Shown: positions 1 through 9,413 of the stretch, piece by piece | Layout: every line of letters begins with the position of its first letter | Numbering within the stretch: the first letter of the stretch is position 1 | Source: M3007 sp037445225 | Lineage (GTDB): Bacteria > Bacteroidota > Bacteroidia > Chitinophagales > Saprospiraceae | Assembly (NCBI GenBank): GCA_037445225.1 | Contig: JBBIKW010000007.1 | Location: 1-64,000 of the forward strand | Length of the DNA stretch: 64,000 nucleotides | Reading direction: 5' to 3' | Notes under the pieces: generated by a model | Seen by the model: the letters and a program-made list of their open reading frames with translations, nothing else | Told to the model about the DNA's origin: nothing | Database searches by the model: none | Position numbers and translations under genes: made by a program

Positions 1-3000
1 GACACGTAAACGTCGGATCCTCGTTGTCCTCCACCTCCACATCAAACGAACACGTCGCCGTATTCCCACTCACATCCGTCACCGTCACCAACACCGTCGT
101 CACACCCACCGGAAAGTCGTACGGATACGTAATCGGGTTACTACCTACCTCGTATTCCACCGACGCAACTCCGCAGTTGTCCTCAGCATCCGTCACCTCA
201 AAGTCCAACGCCGCCGTGCATGCACCTGCATCCGCACTGTATGGATTCGACGGAGTAGGACACGTAAACGTCGGCACCGTGTTGTCCACCACGTTCACTA
301 CGAACATGCATCCCGTTGTGTTGCTACTTCCATCCGTCGCCGTCAACGTTACCGTCACTGTTGCAGGTGCACTGTACATCGTGCCTGCAGCCGGACTCTG
401 CATCACCGTCACCGTAGCACAGTTGTCCGTCGCCACGCCGCTCGTGTAATCCGGCAACGCCGCCGAACACGTCCCATCCAACGCCAACGTCTGTGTAGGC
501 GGACACGTAAGCACGGGTGCCTCCACATCGTTCACTGTCACCGTAAACATGCATGTCACACTGTTCCCCGCCGCATCTTGTGCGTAATAGGTCACTGTCG
601 TCATGCCCACGTTGAACGTCAGCGGGGAACTCGGAAAGCCCGTACCCGAGAAGGTCGTCGCTCCCATCGCACTATAGCCCGTGCTCGTCACCGCGCAGTT
701 GTCATTCGCTGTCGGTACCGACAACAATACATTCTGCGAGCACTGACCGGATGCGTTATTTACCGTAGTATTTGACGGACAACCCGCCAGCGTCGGCGTC
801 TCCATATCGTTCACCACAATAGTTAGGGTACACGAAGCGCTGTTACCCGAGGCGTCTTGGGCCGTAAACGTTACTATCGTCGTACCTGCCGGGAAGTTAC
901 CCGAGACAAACGTGCCAAAGTTCGACAACGGCACAGACCCAGCCGACTGCGACGTAGAACTTACTCCGCAGTTATCCGTCCAGGTGGGCTTAGCTATCGA
1001 CACCAAGCGAATGCAAGAAGACGGCGATGTCGTAAAGGAATGCGTACTGCCGCAAGAGTAGTTATCTACGTCCGGATCGGCTGAACTATCTGTAGAGGAT
1101 ACCGTAGGTGCTTCCGTGTCCTGTACCGTCACTGTAAACGTGCACGTACCCGTGTTCCCACTCCCATCCGTCGCCGTCAACGTCACCGTCACCATCGCCG
1201 GCGCACTGTATGTCGTACTCACAGCCGGACTCTGCGTCACCGTCGGCGCACCGCAGTTGTCCGTCGCCGTCGCCATACCCGTGTAATCCGGCAAACTCGC
1301 CGAACACGAGGCATTTAACGCCAACGTCTGTGTAGGCGGACACGTAAGCACAGGTGCCTCCACATCGTTCACCGTCACCGTAAACGTGCACGTACCCGTG
1401 TTCCCTGCTCCATCCGTCGCCGTCACCAACACCGTCGTCACACCCACCGCAAACGCACTGCCACTCGCCGGAACCGACGCACTCGTCGCTCCAGGACAGT
1501 TGTCCGTCGGAGACGGCAACGTAAACGCCACCGCAGCATTGCACTGCCCCGCATCATTCGACACCGTCACCGACGACGGACACATCGCAACCGGAGACTC
1601 CACATCGTTCACCGTCACCGTAAAGGCGCATGTCGCCGTAGAGCCGCCGGGCGCCGTCACAGTTACGGTCACCGTTGTAGTGCCGAGGTTAAAGTCGACT
1701 CCGTCTAAATCTGGGTAGGAACCCGTCGTAGCCCCAGTGAGCGCATAGTTAACGGAGGAAATTGGACAGTTGACGTCAAACACCCCTCCTGAGGCCGTAT
1801 AGTTGCATTCGCCTGGGTCAGTGGAAGGAGTCGCATTACCCGGACAGGCCAAAGGCGTGCACGTGGCATTAATGTTGGCCATGTTTTGGCAGCCTGAGGC
1901 ATTCCCGCTAATGGTACGAGCGCCTCCCACCGCAATAAAACACAATACCCGACAACAAGTGCTTAAGTGGGTGTTGTTTTGGATGGTAAGGTTACCTCCC
2001 ACGTTGGTCATCACAGAGAAGGAAGCATCGAAATCGGTAAACGAGCTTGCTACGTTGTTGGTGATCGCAAAATGGGAGCCTACACTAGACAAACTCGAAG
2101 CATTAATAGTCCCGATAGTGCGACTAAGAGACATCTGCCCTGCCACTGTATTAAGAGAATTTAGCGCAATAGAGGGCGATATGGCACTCGTTATGCCATT
2201 GTTCATAAATAAACTCCCTCCTATGCAGCTAAGTTGAGGAAGGTTAATGGTACTGACGCTAGTACCGTTACTCTGAATAGTGGCGCTCCCACCTATTGTG
2301 GAAAGCGTAGGAAAACTTATCGAAGTTGCATTGGTATTATTGACCACCAGCAGATTTCCCGATCCCCCTGAACATGCAGAGCCCACTGAGGTGAGCATTG
2401 GAAGCATAATACTGCTGAAGGAGCTGTTGTTATCCCCACTACTTAAGCTGCCAATACTTAAATTTGCACCTACTGTTGTTAATTTAGTCAGAGCACTCAA
2501 GTCTGTAGGATTACCCGCCACATTGAAGTCTCGAATAATTAATGTTCCGGTAACCACCTGCAGTTCCGTTAAATTGCACAGGTCAGTTATGGGGTCAGCC
2601 CCCGCAGGGTCAGCACTTACATTTTGATTACCATTACCATCAATAATGAGGTTTCCTATAACCTGCGTGTACTTACAGCCGGTGGTCGGGTGTTTGAAGT
2701 TGTTCATTTGAGCCTGAGTGCTTAGGATAATAGGTCCCAGAGCGGTAACTGGACCCGCACAAGGGTCGCCGCAGGCGCGGCGCAGCACGACGTCGTTGCC
2801 AGTACCGCCGTTATATATAATGTGGTATAGCGTGCTGCCCGCCACGATGCTGCTGCCTTGAGCAAACTGACCCGACACGGGGTCGGTACCGTCGTTGTCG
2901 ATGAGGACGATTTGGTCGGTAGCGCCCATCGAATAGCCAAAGGTCAGGCTCAGCGTTGCTCCACCCAAGGTCACTGTGCCGTTCACGATGAACTGGTCGT

Positions 3001-3850
3001 GATGGGTACAGGGCGTAGTGCCGTTAATTTCCATGTCCAGCACGTCGCCGCTGTTGAGCACCATATTGCCGTTGATGGTCACGCAACCGGGGCTGTTCCC
3101 GGGAGCAAAGGTGAGATCCTTACCCCCCGTAGCGGCGTCCATCCCACCCGAATAAGTTCCGGAGGCGATGTTTATAGTGTGGCCGCTCATAGTAGTGGGC
3201 GCATTGATCGCGTTTTGAATGCTGCAGAAATACTTATTAGTGGTTGTGTTGAGGATATCGGTGCCTGTAATGGTAAAGGTAGCCTGATAATTCATGCCAG
3301 AGTTGCTGTGGTAGAAGGGGTCAGGGCACCCCATACCTCCTGTGGCGTTGCCCTCGAAGTACACTTCCAAGGTGTAGGTGCCTGGATCCAAGCCTGCCAA
3401 CACATTGACCATGCCCATGCCAGCCTCTTCCCAGGTCTGATTTAAGCCGCCAGAACACAAGGCTGATCCATCATCGGACTTGAAGGGCATGCTTATCGGG
3501 GAAAAGGAGCCGGAAGGCGTTCCGGACCATACCCGCCAATAGATGCGCGTTGAGGTGATGTCACAAGGAGGGCACTTGTAAGTTTTACCCTGGCCACCCA
3601 CCAAAAGCGTACTGCTGCAGGTAAAGGTGCCGAGGTTTGCCCCCTGGAATTCGGGATTAGCGGTTGTAGCTCCTGCATCGTAGTAGGTGTTGCCAGAGCC
3701 CGTATTAATTATTACGTAGGTTTCGAAGAAGCCGTTGTCTTGTGCTTCTACTTTTTGGCCTCCCAATGCCAAAAGCGCCGCCGCAAGCGACAGGGGCAGC
3801 GCCAGCGAAAGATGCATTCGATAAAGGAAGAGGAGTAATAAGGGTTTCAT
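1..3850 (-). CDS. HYR-repeat, L-domain surface protein (3' end beyond window)
   Basis: One frame stays open from the ATG at 3850 down to base 2, where it leaves the window, so the protein has at least 1,283 residues and its stop and any C-terminal sorting signal are unseen. Residues 1-38 are a signal peptide (Leu-rich, ending KVEAQ); Met12 (3817) is an alternative start. Residues about 40-180 are Cys-containing and unassigned, 180-360 resemble a beta-helix surface domain, and 380-690 have the periodic Leu/Ile pattern of receptor L-domain or LRR-like folds. From about 690 on there are roughly seven HYR (hyalin repeat) modules of about 80 residues, most ending in variants of FTVTVNDVEAPV. HYR modules are known from extracellular adhesion proteins. 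The HYR part uses almost only ACG for Thr and GTG for Val, unlike the N-terminal part, which suggests recent module duplication or separate origin. Adhesin or matrix function is inference. Confidence 0.85.
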   Translation of the reverse strand, partial: MKPLLLLFLYRMHLSLALPLSLAAALLALGGQKVEAQDNGFFETYVIINTGSGNTYYDAGATTANPEFQGANLGTFTCSSTLLVGGQGKTYKCPPCDITSTRIYWRVWSGTPSGSFSPISMPFKSDDGSALCSGGLNQTWEEAGMGMVNVLAGLDPGTYTLEVYFEGNATGGMGCPDPFYHSNSGMNYQATFTITGTDILNTTTNKYFCSIQNAINAPTTMSGHTINIASGTYSGGMDAATGGKDLTFAPGNSPGCVTINGNMVLNSGDVLDMEINGTTPCTHHDQFIVNGTVTLGGATLSLTFGYSMGATDQIVLIDNDGTDPVSGQFAQGSSIVAGSTLYHIIYNGGTGNDVVLRRACGDPCAGPVTALGPIILSTQAQMNNFKHPTTGCKYTQVIGNLIIDGNGNQNVSADPAGADPITDLCNLTELQVVTGTLIIRDFNVAGNPTDLSALTKLTTVGANLSIGSLSSGDNNSSFSSIMLPMLTSVGSACSGGSGNLLVVNNTNATSISFPTLSTIGGSATIQSNGTSVSTINLPQLSCIGGSLFMNNGITSAISPSIALNSLNTVAGQMSLSRTIGTINASSLSSVGSHFAITNNVASSFTDFDASFSVMTNVGGNLTIQNNTHLSTCCRVLCFIAVGGARTISGNASGCQNMANINATCTPLACPGNATPSTDPGECNYTASGGVFDVNCPISSVNYALTGATTGSYPDLDGVDFNLGTTTVTVTVTAPGGSTATCAFTVTVNDVESPVAMCPSSVTVSNDAGQCNAAVAFTLPSPTDNCPGATSASVPASGSAFAVGVTTVLVTATDGAGNTGTCTFTVTVNDVEAPVLTCPPTQTLALNASCSASLPDYTGMATATDNCGAPTVTQSPAVSTTYSAPAMVTVTLTATDGSGNTGTCTFTVTVQDTEAPTVSSTDSSADPDVDNYSCGSTHSFTTSPSSCIRLVSIAKPTWTDNCGVSSTSQSAGSVPLSNFGTFVSGNFPAGTTIVTFTAQDASGNSASCTLTIVVNDMETPTLAGCPSNTTVNNASGQCSQNVLLSVPTANDNCAVTSTGYSAMGATTFSGTGFPSSPLTFNVGMTTVTYYAQDAAGNSVTCMFTVTVNDVEAPVLTCPPTQTLALDGTCSAALPDYTSGVATDNCATVTVMQSPAAGTMYSAPATVTVTLTATDGSSNTTGCMFVVNVVDNTVPTFTCPTPSNPYSADAGACTAALDFEVTDAEDNCGVASVEYEVGSNPITYPYDFPVGVTTVLVTVTDVSGNTATCSFDVEVEDNEDPTFTC

Positions 3851-4479
3851 AATGCGTATTTTATTTTTATGCTTAGAAAATAATGAAATGGAGTTTGCAA
3901 AATCAATGCGGCAAACGCCTGCAAAAGATAGCGGCTCCTCTGCGAGCGAGACAGAGCGAAAGAGAGGTATTGCCTTCACCTCCTCTTCCAGCCGTTAAAG
4001 ACGACCCGGAATAGGGGAGAATGGCCGATATACCACGACTACTCTTTTCAGACCGTACGGAAAACACTTTAACTTCGTTTTCTTGTGTATTAAAAAATAT
4101 CACTACTCCCCCGCTCTTGCAGGAGGGAGAGGAAGAAGAAGACCTGTGGTTGAATTTGAGGAAAGGAAACCGCTTTCTCTGCGAAGGGAAACTACAGCAG
4201 TGAACCAAGCCTCACGGCAGCAGGAAGACTTTTTCATGCGACTATAAAGCGTTTAGGAAACCGACGATAACCGGCCTTTGTCCGATGGATTAAAGTGTGT
4301 AGCGCTACAAAGGTAATAGCTTAAAAAGATTAGTATGCAAGGGAGATAACTATTTTTTTTTTGCCGTTCGTCGATTTTTTTTCGCTTGAATTTATTCAAA
4401 AGAGGGTAGTGCGGTGCCCAATGCATCCTTTTAGGCGGTAGGTTGTTTAGGAGCGGCAGAAAGGACTTAGCAAACGGCC
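3851..4479. other. Gene-free spacer between divergent genes
   Basis: This 629-base stretch separates the divergent surface protein and photolyase genes. I see no convincing coding frame. It holds a T10 run (4353-4362), a T8 run near 4375, a short inverted repeat TTGAAT-TT-ATTCAA at 4386-4399 about 80 bases upstream of the photolyase start, and a minus-strand TACCTTTG (4315 to 4308) matching the Bacteroidota -7 element. The last would leave a leader of more than 400 bases for the minus-strand gene, so its role is doubtful. A weak CTCCC/GGGAG inverted repeat flanks 4111-4124. Confidence 0.5.
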
Positions 4480-6024
4480 ATGCGCTGTCGAACGCTGCGG
4501 TTGATCTTGGGCGACCAGTTAAACGAGCGACATACCCAGTTTGCCCGGGTAGACGACTCGGTGTTGTACGTGTTGATGGAGATGCGGTCGGAGACCGACT
4601 ACGTCAGGCACCACATTCAAAAAGTGGTTGGCTTCTTTGGCGCTATGCGGGCGTTTGCGCAGCGGCTGCAGGCGCAGGGGCATCGCGTGCACTACCTTCG
4701 GTTGGACGACCCCGAGAATCAACAGCGTTTTCCGGAGAACTGCCGATGGCTCATCGAGCGCTATGGAGCCGAGTGCTTCGAGTATCAGGAGCCGGACGAA
4801 TATCGGGTGGCCGAGGTGTTGCGGGACTTCGCTGCGCAGCTGCCCATCAAGAGTCGGTGTGTGGCTTCGGAGCATTTCTTGTCGGAGCGGGACGAGTTAA
4901 GACAGCTTTTTTCCGGAGCCAAAACGTACGTGATGGAGCGCTTCTATCGGCACATGCGCCGGAAGTGGGGCGTTCTTATGGAGGCTGATGGGCGCACGCC
5001 GCGGACAGGGCGCTGGAACTACGACGCGGAAAATCGCCGTCGGCTGCCGGAAGGGCTGCACATACCGGCAGCGCCGTCCTTCGTTCGCGATGTGCGCGAG
5101 CTGGTCGACATGGTGCGGGCGGCTGGCGTGCAGACGATAGGCTGTATCGACCCTTCGCGGTTCGACTGGCCGCTGACGCGCGCGGAGAGCCTACAGCTGT
5201 TGGAGCACTTCGTGCGGGAGCGGCTGCCCTTTTTCGGTGCCTACCAGGACGCCATGACCCGACGCGACGCCTTGCTGTTTCACTCGCGCCTGTCGTTTTC
5301 GCTCAACCTTAAGCTGATCCATCCTCTTGAAGTCATCCAACGGGCAATAGCCGAATGGGAGGAGCGCCCAGAGCAGCTTCCGTTTTCGGCATTAGAGGGT
5401 TTTGTGCGCCAAATTTTGGGTTGGCGCGAATACGTGCGCGGTGTGTATTGGGCCGAAATGCCGCGCTATCGCGAGCTCAACTTTTTTGGACACACGGCGG
5501 CTCTACCCAGCTGGTACTGGACGGGCCAAACGCGCATGTACTGCCTGCGCTGCGCCATTAGCCAATCGTTAGAACGCGCCTACGCCCACCATATCCAGCG
5601 GCTGATGGTGACGGGCAACTTTGCTCTGCTGTTGGGCGTGCACCCTGATGCGGTAGATGATTGGTACTTAGGCATATATCAAGATGCGGTAGAGTGGGTA
5701 GAGCTGCCCAACACGCGCGGAATGAGCCAGTTTGCCGACGGCGGCATCGTAGGCACCAAGCCGTATGCGTCCAGTGCCAACTACCTGCAGCGGATGAGCG
5801 ACTATTGCGCCCAATGCCCGTACGACCACAAGGCACGCTACGGATCTCGTGCCTGCCCCTTTAACGCGCTGTACTGGGACTTCTACCACCGTCACGCCGA
5901 GCGCTTGCGCAGCAATCCGCGCGTGGGCATGGTTTACCAGCTGTGGGACCGCATGCCCGCCGAAGAGCAACAGCGCATCTTGGCGCACGCACAATACGTC
6001 AAAGCCTCGGTGGAGAACCTGTAG
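4480..6024 (+). CDS. FeS-type photolyase/cryptochrome (PhrB/CryB-like)
   Basis: A 514-residue protein of the FeS bacterial cryptochrome/photolyase family, which repairs (6-4) photoproducts or acts as a blue-light receptor with FAD and a [4Fe-4S] cluster. The start RLILGDQLN is the typical N-terminal antenna-domain strand. Cys355, Cys443, Cys446 and Cys459 are present; their spacing (88, 3, 13) equals that of the cluster ligands reported for Agrobacterium PhrB (350, 438, 441, 454), supporting a bound cluster. The FAD-binding half includes GWREYVRG (about 314-321) and a C-terminal region rich in Trp and Tyr. It stands alone, convergent with the MscS gene with 11 bases between stops. The ATG at 4480 fits family N-termini. 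Whether it is an enzyme or a photoreceptor cannot be told from sequence alone. Confidence 0.93.
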   Translation: MRCRTLRLILGDQLNERHTQFARVDDSVLYVLMEMRSETDYVRHHIQKVVGFFGAMRAFAQRLQAQGHRVHYLRLDDPENQQRFPENCRWLIERYGAECFEYQEPDEYRVAEVLRDFAAQLPIKSRCVASEHFLSERDELRQLFSGAKTYVMERFYRHMRRKWGVLMEADGRTPRTGRWNYDAENRRRLPEGLHIPAAPSFVRDVRELVDMVRAAGVQTIGCIDPSRFDWPLTRAESLQLLEHFVRERLPFFGAYQDAMTRRDALLFHSRLSFSLNLKLIHPLEVIQRAIAEWEERPEQLPFSALEGFVRQILGWREYVRGVYWAEMPRYRELNFFGHTAALPSWYWTGQTRMYCLRCAISQSLERAYAHHIQRLMVTGNFALLLGVHPDAVDDWYLGIYQDAVEWVELPNTRGMSQFADGGIVGTKPYASSANYLQRMSDYCAQCPYDHKARYGSRACPFNALYWDFYHRHAERLRSNPRVGMVYQLWDRMPAEEQQRILAHAQYVKASVENL

Positions 6025-6035
6025 GCGCACTGCCG

Positions 6036-7082
6036 CTATCGGCCGTCGACCAGCTGTTTCCACTCGGCTGTGCTTAGCTCCAAGGTTCGAATAGGGTAAG
6101 GTATGACGATACCCTCTTGTGCAAAGCGGCGGTGGAGTGCCTTGATGAGCAGATGGATGACGGGCACTTGGTCGCCAAAAGCCGGTAGCGAGAAGAGAAT
6201 GCTAAAGGTAATGCTCGAGTCGGCGAAGGCGCGATAGCGCACGCGCACATCAGGCTCAAGGTGCAGGTTAGCCAAATAGTCGCGCAAGACGTCGGTGGTC
6301 GTCTCGATAGCCACGCGCTCCACCTGTTCTAAGTCGCTGTTGTAGTGCACGCCCACGTCGAGGCGTCCCGTAATCTCTTCGGTAGGTAGGCTGGCGTTGG
6401 TCACGATGGCAGCGGCCAACTTGTTGTTGGGAATGATCACGGTCTGGTTAGAGATCGTTTGAATCGAGGTATAGCGCCAAGTCACGTCGGTGACGTAGCC
6501 CTCCTCGGCGCTGCCGGAGAGGCGAATGAAGTCGCCAGGACGTATCTTTTTGGAGGCAATGATTTGTATGCCAGCAAAGAGGTTACTTAACGTGTCTTGG
6601 AGTGCTAAGGCTACTGCCAGGCCGCCTACGCCCAGCGCGGTCAGCATAGGAGCAATAGATATACCCAGCAACTGCAAGACGATGAGCAAGCCGAGGATGT
6701 AGATGACGATGCGCAGAATGCTTTGCACCAAGGAGGCGCTTTGCACTTCGCGGCGCAGCTCTCCGGTCTGATCCTCAAAGTAGTGGCTGACCCATCGCGC
6801 CAAGAACACTGTAGCAATGAAGATGGAGGCGACCTTCCACCCCAACACTACCTCATCATGTAGGTGTGTTGGCAGCACAGCATAGCGCAAGCTCCAGCCC
6901 AAAGCAGCCGCCATGCACATCCAACGCCCTAACCCATTGAGGGAAATCTGCAACGGCGTATCTTTCGCCCAACGGCGCAGCATCCATGCCTCTACGGCCC
7001 ATCCCAACAGCCATCCCGCCGTCGGCCCTCCTATCAGCCAAAGCAAGGTCTCCCAGGAAAGTCGGCTAAAATCCATATGCAT
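6036..7082 (-). CDS. MscS-family mechanosensitive ion channel
   Basis: A 348-residue inner-membrane protein. Several hydrophobic segments occupy roughly residues 10-170. They are followed by the pore-lining helix region rich in Gly and Ala (near GVGGLAVALALQD) and the MscS beta domain, with the sequence KIRPGDFIRLSG and the VIIPNNKL motif typical of the family. MscS channels release solutes on hypo-osmotic shock. The frame is open upstream to a GTG at 7151, but that start would overlap clpS by 49 bases; the ATG at 7082 (or 7076) leaves 20 bases after the clpS stop and begins just before the first membrane segment. It is probably the last gene of an operon with the peroxiredoxin and clpS. Confidence 0.93.
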   Translation of the reverse strand: MHMDFSRLSWETLLWLIGGPTAGWLLGWAVEAWMLRRWAKDTPLQISLNGLGRWMCMAAALGWSLRYAVLPTHLHDEVVLGWKVASIFIATVFLARWVSHYFEDQTGELRREVQSASLVQSILRIVIYILGLLIVLQLLGISIAPMLTALGVGGLAVALALQDTLSNLFAGIQIIASKKIRPGDFIRLSGSAEEGYVTDVTWRYTSIQTISNQTVIIPNNKLAAAIVTNASLPTEEITGRLDVGVHYNSDLEQVERVAIETTTDVLRDYLANLHLEPDVRVRYRAFADSSITFSILFSLPAFGDQVPVIHLLIKALHRRFAQEGIVIPYPIRTLELSTAEWKQLVDGR

Positions 7083-7102
7083 TTCGAAGAATACGTTGTC
7101 GC

Positions 7103-7390
7103 CTATGCCTCTACAATGGCCGATAGGCCGCGGTCGAGCAGCGCCTCGCACAGCGGGACGAGTTCCTTTTTAGGTCCCGTCTTAACGGTCGCTTTACCCT
7201 TAAAGTGAATGATTAGCGACAGCTGTTCGGCCTGCTCGTGCGTGTGTTTAAGTACCTCCATGAAACACTGGATTACCCACTCGAACGTGTTGAAGTCGTC
7301 GTTAAAAACGACGAGGTGTGCCGGCAAGTCTGAGCCGATGTCGTCTTCTACTAAGACGTCTTCTTGTTCTTCCCACAACGGCTTAGGCAT
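7103..7390 (-). CDS. clpS: ATP-dependent Clp protease adaptor ClpS
   Basis: A 95-residue N-recognin that binds N-degron substrates and delivers them to ClpAP in the cytoplasm. The hallmark VVFNDDFNTFEWVI is present, followed by a conserved HT-x-EQA segment and the IIHFKGKA strand. The ATG at 7390 lies just downstream of the preceding TGA (7395-7393), so translation is probably coupled to the peroxiredoxin gene; a TTG at 7396 is a less likely start. Length is normal for the family. No clpA is visible in the window. Confidence 0.95.
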   Translation of the reverse strand: MPKPLWEEQEDVLVEDDIGSDLPAHLVVFNDDFNTFEWVIQCFMEVLKHTHEQAEQLSLIIHFKGKATVKTGPKKELVPLCEALLDRGLSAIVEA

Positions 7391-7392
7391 GG

Positions 7393-7863
7393 TCAAGCGA
7401 GTTGTTTTAGCGTTTGCTGGATAGCCTCAAAGTTCGGCAGTTCGCCGGCGTTTTCCAACACTTCGGCGTACCGCACGATGCCGTCGCGATCGACGACGAA
7501 AGCCGAGCGCTTGGCTACGCCCTTCATGTCGAAGACAAACTCCTTATACAGAACGCCGTACTTTTTGCTGACGGCCTTGTTGAAGTCCGACAAGAGCGGG
7601 AAGTTGAAGCCCTGCTCTTGCTTCCACTTGTCTAAGGAAAAGAGGCTGTCTACCGAGATAGCTAGTACTTGAGCGTCGAGCTGGTCGTATTGCTGCAAGT
7701 TGTCGCGCATGTAGCAGAGCTCTTTGGTGCACACTCCGGTGAAGGCCAGAGGAAAGAAGAGCAAAACCACCTTTTTACCTCGGTAGTCCTTCAGGGTCAC
7801 CAGCGATTTATCAGTAGCGCGCAGCGCAAAATTGGGGGCTCGGTCGCCTACGGAAATGGGCAT
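7393..7863 (-). CDS. Peroxiredoxin, AhpE-like (AhpC/TSA family)
   Basis: A 156-residue thiol peroxidase that reduces hydrogen peroxide and organic peroxides in the cytoplasm. The active-site stretch FFPLAFTGVCTKELC carries the peroxidatic Cys in the P-x3-T-x2-C context, and its wording is closest to the AhpE group. A second Cys follows three residues later and could serve as resolving Cys. A conserved Arg lies near RSAFVVDRDG. The ATG at 7863 gives the family-typical N-terminus. It is the first gene of a likely peroxiredoxin-clpS-mscS operon, with a -7 element just upstream. Confidence 0.94.
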   Translation of the reverse strand: MPISVGDRAPNFALRATDKSLVTLKDYRGKKVVLLFFPLAFTGVCTKELCYMRDNLQQYDQLDAQVLAISVDSLFSLDKWKQEQGFNFPLLSDFNKAVSKKYGVLYKEFVFDMKGVAKRSAFVVDRDGIVRYAEVLENAGELPNFEAIQQTLKQLA

Positions 7864-7889
7864 ACGTCAATAAATTGTACCTTTTAACG

Positions 7890-7897
7890 CAAAGGTA
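7890..7897 (-). promoter_or_regulatory. Candidate -7 element for the peroxiredoxin operon
   Basis: Minus-strand TACCTTTG matches the Bacteroidota -7 consensus TAnnTTTG exactly and predicts a transcript start about 20 bases before the ATG at 7863. The usual TTTG -33 box is not at consensus spacing, so the call rests on the -7 box and position alone. Confidence 0.4.
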
Positions 7898-7906
7898 GAA
7901 CGAAGC

Positions 7907-9397
7907 TCACAAATGGAAGGGCTCTGCGAGGGTTCTTTCGAGGGCTTGCCGCCACCGTTCGAAGGCCGCTGCGAGGGGTTCTGCGTTAGCATCGGGTTCG
8001 TAGCGGCCGGCGGCGATGGCGCCCGTGTTTTCGGCAGGAGTCGTCTGCTCGAGCCCTACGGCAGCGCCTTGAGCGGCCCCGATGGCGCCGGAGGTGCGAA
8101 ACAGCTCTACGGGGACGCCTGCTGCAGTGGAGAGGGTTTGAGCGAACAGCGGCGAGCGAAACAGATTGTCGTGTCCGGCGCGCAGGGCAGTGATGGGCAG
8201 CCCTAAGCGGCGCATCTGCTGGATGCCGTAGGTTAAAGCAAAGGCAATGCCCTCGAGGGCTGCGCGGCACAAGTGGGCCGGCGTATGCCGGTTGAAGTCG
8301 AGCCGCAACAAGCGCGCTCCTACATTGATGTTGCCTAACAAGCGCTCGGCGCCGTTGCCGAACGGTAGGACACAGAGACCGTCGGTCCCGGGCGGCGCTG
8401 TCGTTGCCAGGGTGTCCATGTGCGCATAGGTGGCGATCGGCCCCAGCTGTTGGCGCAGCCAGCGATAGAGGCTGCCACAGCCGTTGAGGCACAGCAGCAC
8501 GCCGATGCGCGGCGCCTCCGGCCGGTGGTTGACGTGGGCAAAGCTGTTGACCCGCTGCTGCGGGTCGGCGACTCGCTCGCCTACCACTCCGTACACCACG
8601 CCCGAAGTTCCGGCGTTAGCCGCAGCCTCTCCCGGCTCCAAGACGTTTAAGGCAAAGGCGTTGTTGGGTTGATCGCCGGCGCGATAGGTGAGCGGAATCC
8701 CTGGCGGCAGCCCTAACGCCTCGGCCGCCAGCACGCACAGCGCTCCCTGAAAGCCAAAGACGGGCACCAGCGGCGGCAATAAATCGGCGGGCATCGACCA
8801 GTGGGCCAAGAGGGCATAAGCCGGAGCCTCTCGGACAAAGTCCCATAATATCGCTTCGGAAAGGCCACAGCGCGTCGTCGCCACCTCACCGGTCAGGCGA
8901 TAGGCGATATAGTCGCCAGGCAGCAGGATGCGGTGGATGCGCTCAAAAGCACTGGACTCGTGCTCTTGCACCCAGCGCAATTTGGCAGCGGTAAAGTTGC
9001 CGGGGCTGTTGAGCAGGTGCGTCAAGCAGTAAGTTTCTCCTAAGGCCTGGTAGGCAGCCTGACCGATGGCTGCCGCCCGGCTATCGCACCAGATGATGGC
9101 AGGGCGTATCACCTCTCCCTGCGCGTCGATAGCCACCAAGCCGTGCATTTGGTAGCTCAGCCCTATCGCGGCGATGCGATTGGGCGGAACTCGGCTCTCT
9201 CGCAGCAGGGCGTGCACGGCGGCGACGCAGTATTTCCACCACTCTTCCGGCGCTTGCTCGGCCCAGTCCGCTTGAGGAGCAGCAATGGGCATCTCCGCCT
9301 CGGGCGCCTGCACCGCCGCCACAACCGCCTGTGTGCCCATTTCCACCAGCGCCGCTTTTATGGAGGAACTTCCGATGTCGATTCCAATGGTATACAC
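7907..9397 (-). CDS. xylB: Xylulokinase-like FGGY carbohydrate kinase
   Basis: A 496-residue FGGY-family sugar kinase; xylulokinases phosphorylate D-xylulose for the pentose phosphate pathway. The N-terminal phosphate loop IGIDIGSSSIK, the xylulokinase-like GLSYQMHGLV, the segment YRAGDQPNNAF with the presumed catalytic Asp, and the C-terminal ATP-binding region GAIGAAQGAAVG are visible. The sequence around the substrate site favours xylulokinase, but gluconokinase or another FGGY specificity is not excluded. There is no ATG at the 5' end: a GTG at 9397 gives the usual family N-terminus, and a TTG at 9409 is possible. The -7 element at 9414-9421 puts the transcript start at about 9409, favouring the GTG. 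No xylose isomerase is nearby. Confidence 0.87.
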   Translation of the reverse strand: MYTIGIDIGSSSIKAALVEMGTQAVVAAVQAPEAEMPIAAPQADWAEQAPEEWWKYCVAAVHALLRESRVPPNRIAAIGLSYQMHGLVAIDAQGEVIRPAIIWCDSRAAAIGQAAYQALGETYCLTHLLNSPGNFTAAKLRWVQEHESSAFERIHRILLPGDYIAYRLTGEVATTRCGLSEAILWDFVREAPAYALLAHWSMPADLLPPLVPVFGFQGALCVLAAEALGLPPGIPLTYRAGDQPNNAFALNVLEPGEAAANAGTSGVVYGVVGERVADPQQRVNSFAHVNHRPEAPRIGVLLCLNGCGSLYRWLRQQLGPIATYAHMDTLATTAPPGTDGLCVLPFGNGAERLLGNINVGARLLRLDFNRHTPAHLCRAALEGIAFALTYGIQQMRRLGLPITALRAGHDNLFRSPLFAQTLSTAAGVPVELFRTSGAIGAAQGAAVGLEQTTPAENTGAIAAGRYEPDANAEPLAAAFERWRQALERTLAEPFHL

Positions 9398-9413
9398 AGT
9401 GAAAAGCAATACG

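Noticed and set aside
2858..3445. A 195-codon plus-strand open frame
   Set aside because: It overlaps the surface-protein gene in antisense; the minus-strand frame has a signal peptide and domain continuity, while this one has none.
4021..4208. Small overlapping open frames in the spacer before the photolyase gene
   Set aside because: Both strands are open over the same bases with low-complexity Ser/Glu translations and no start context or family resemblance.
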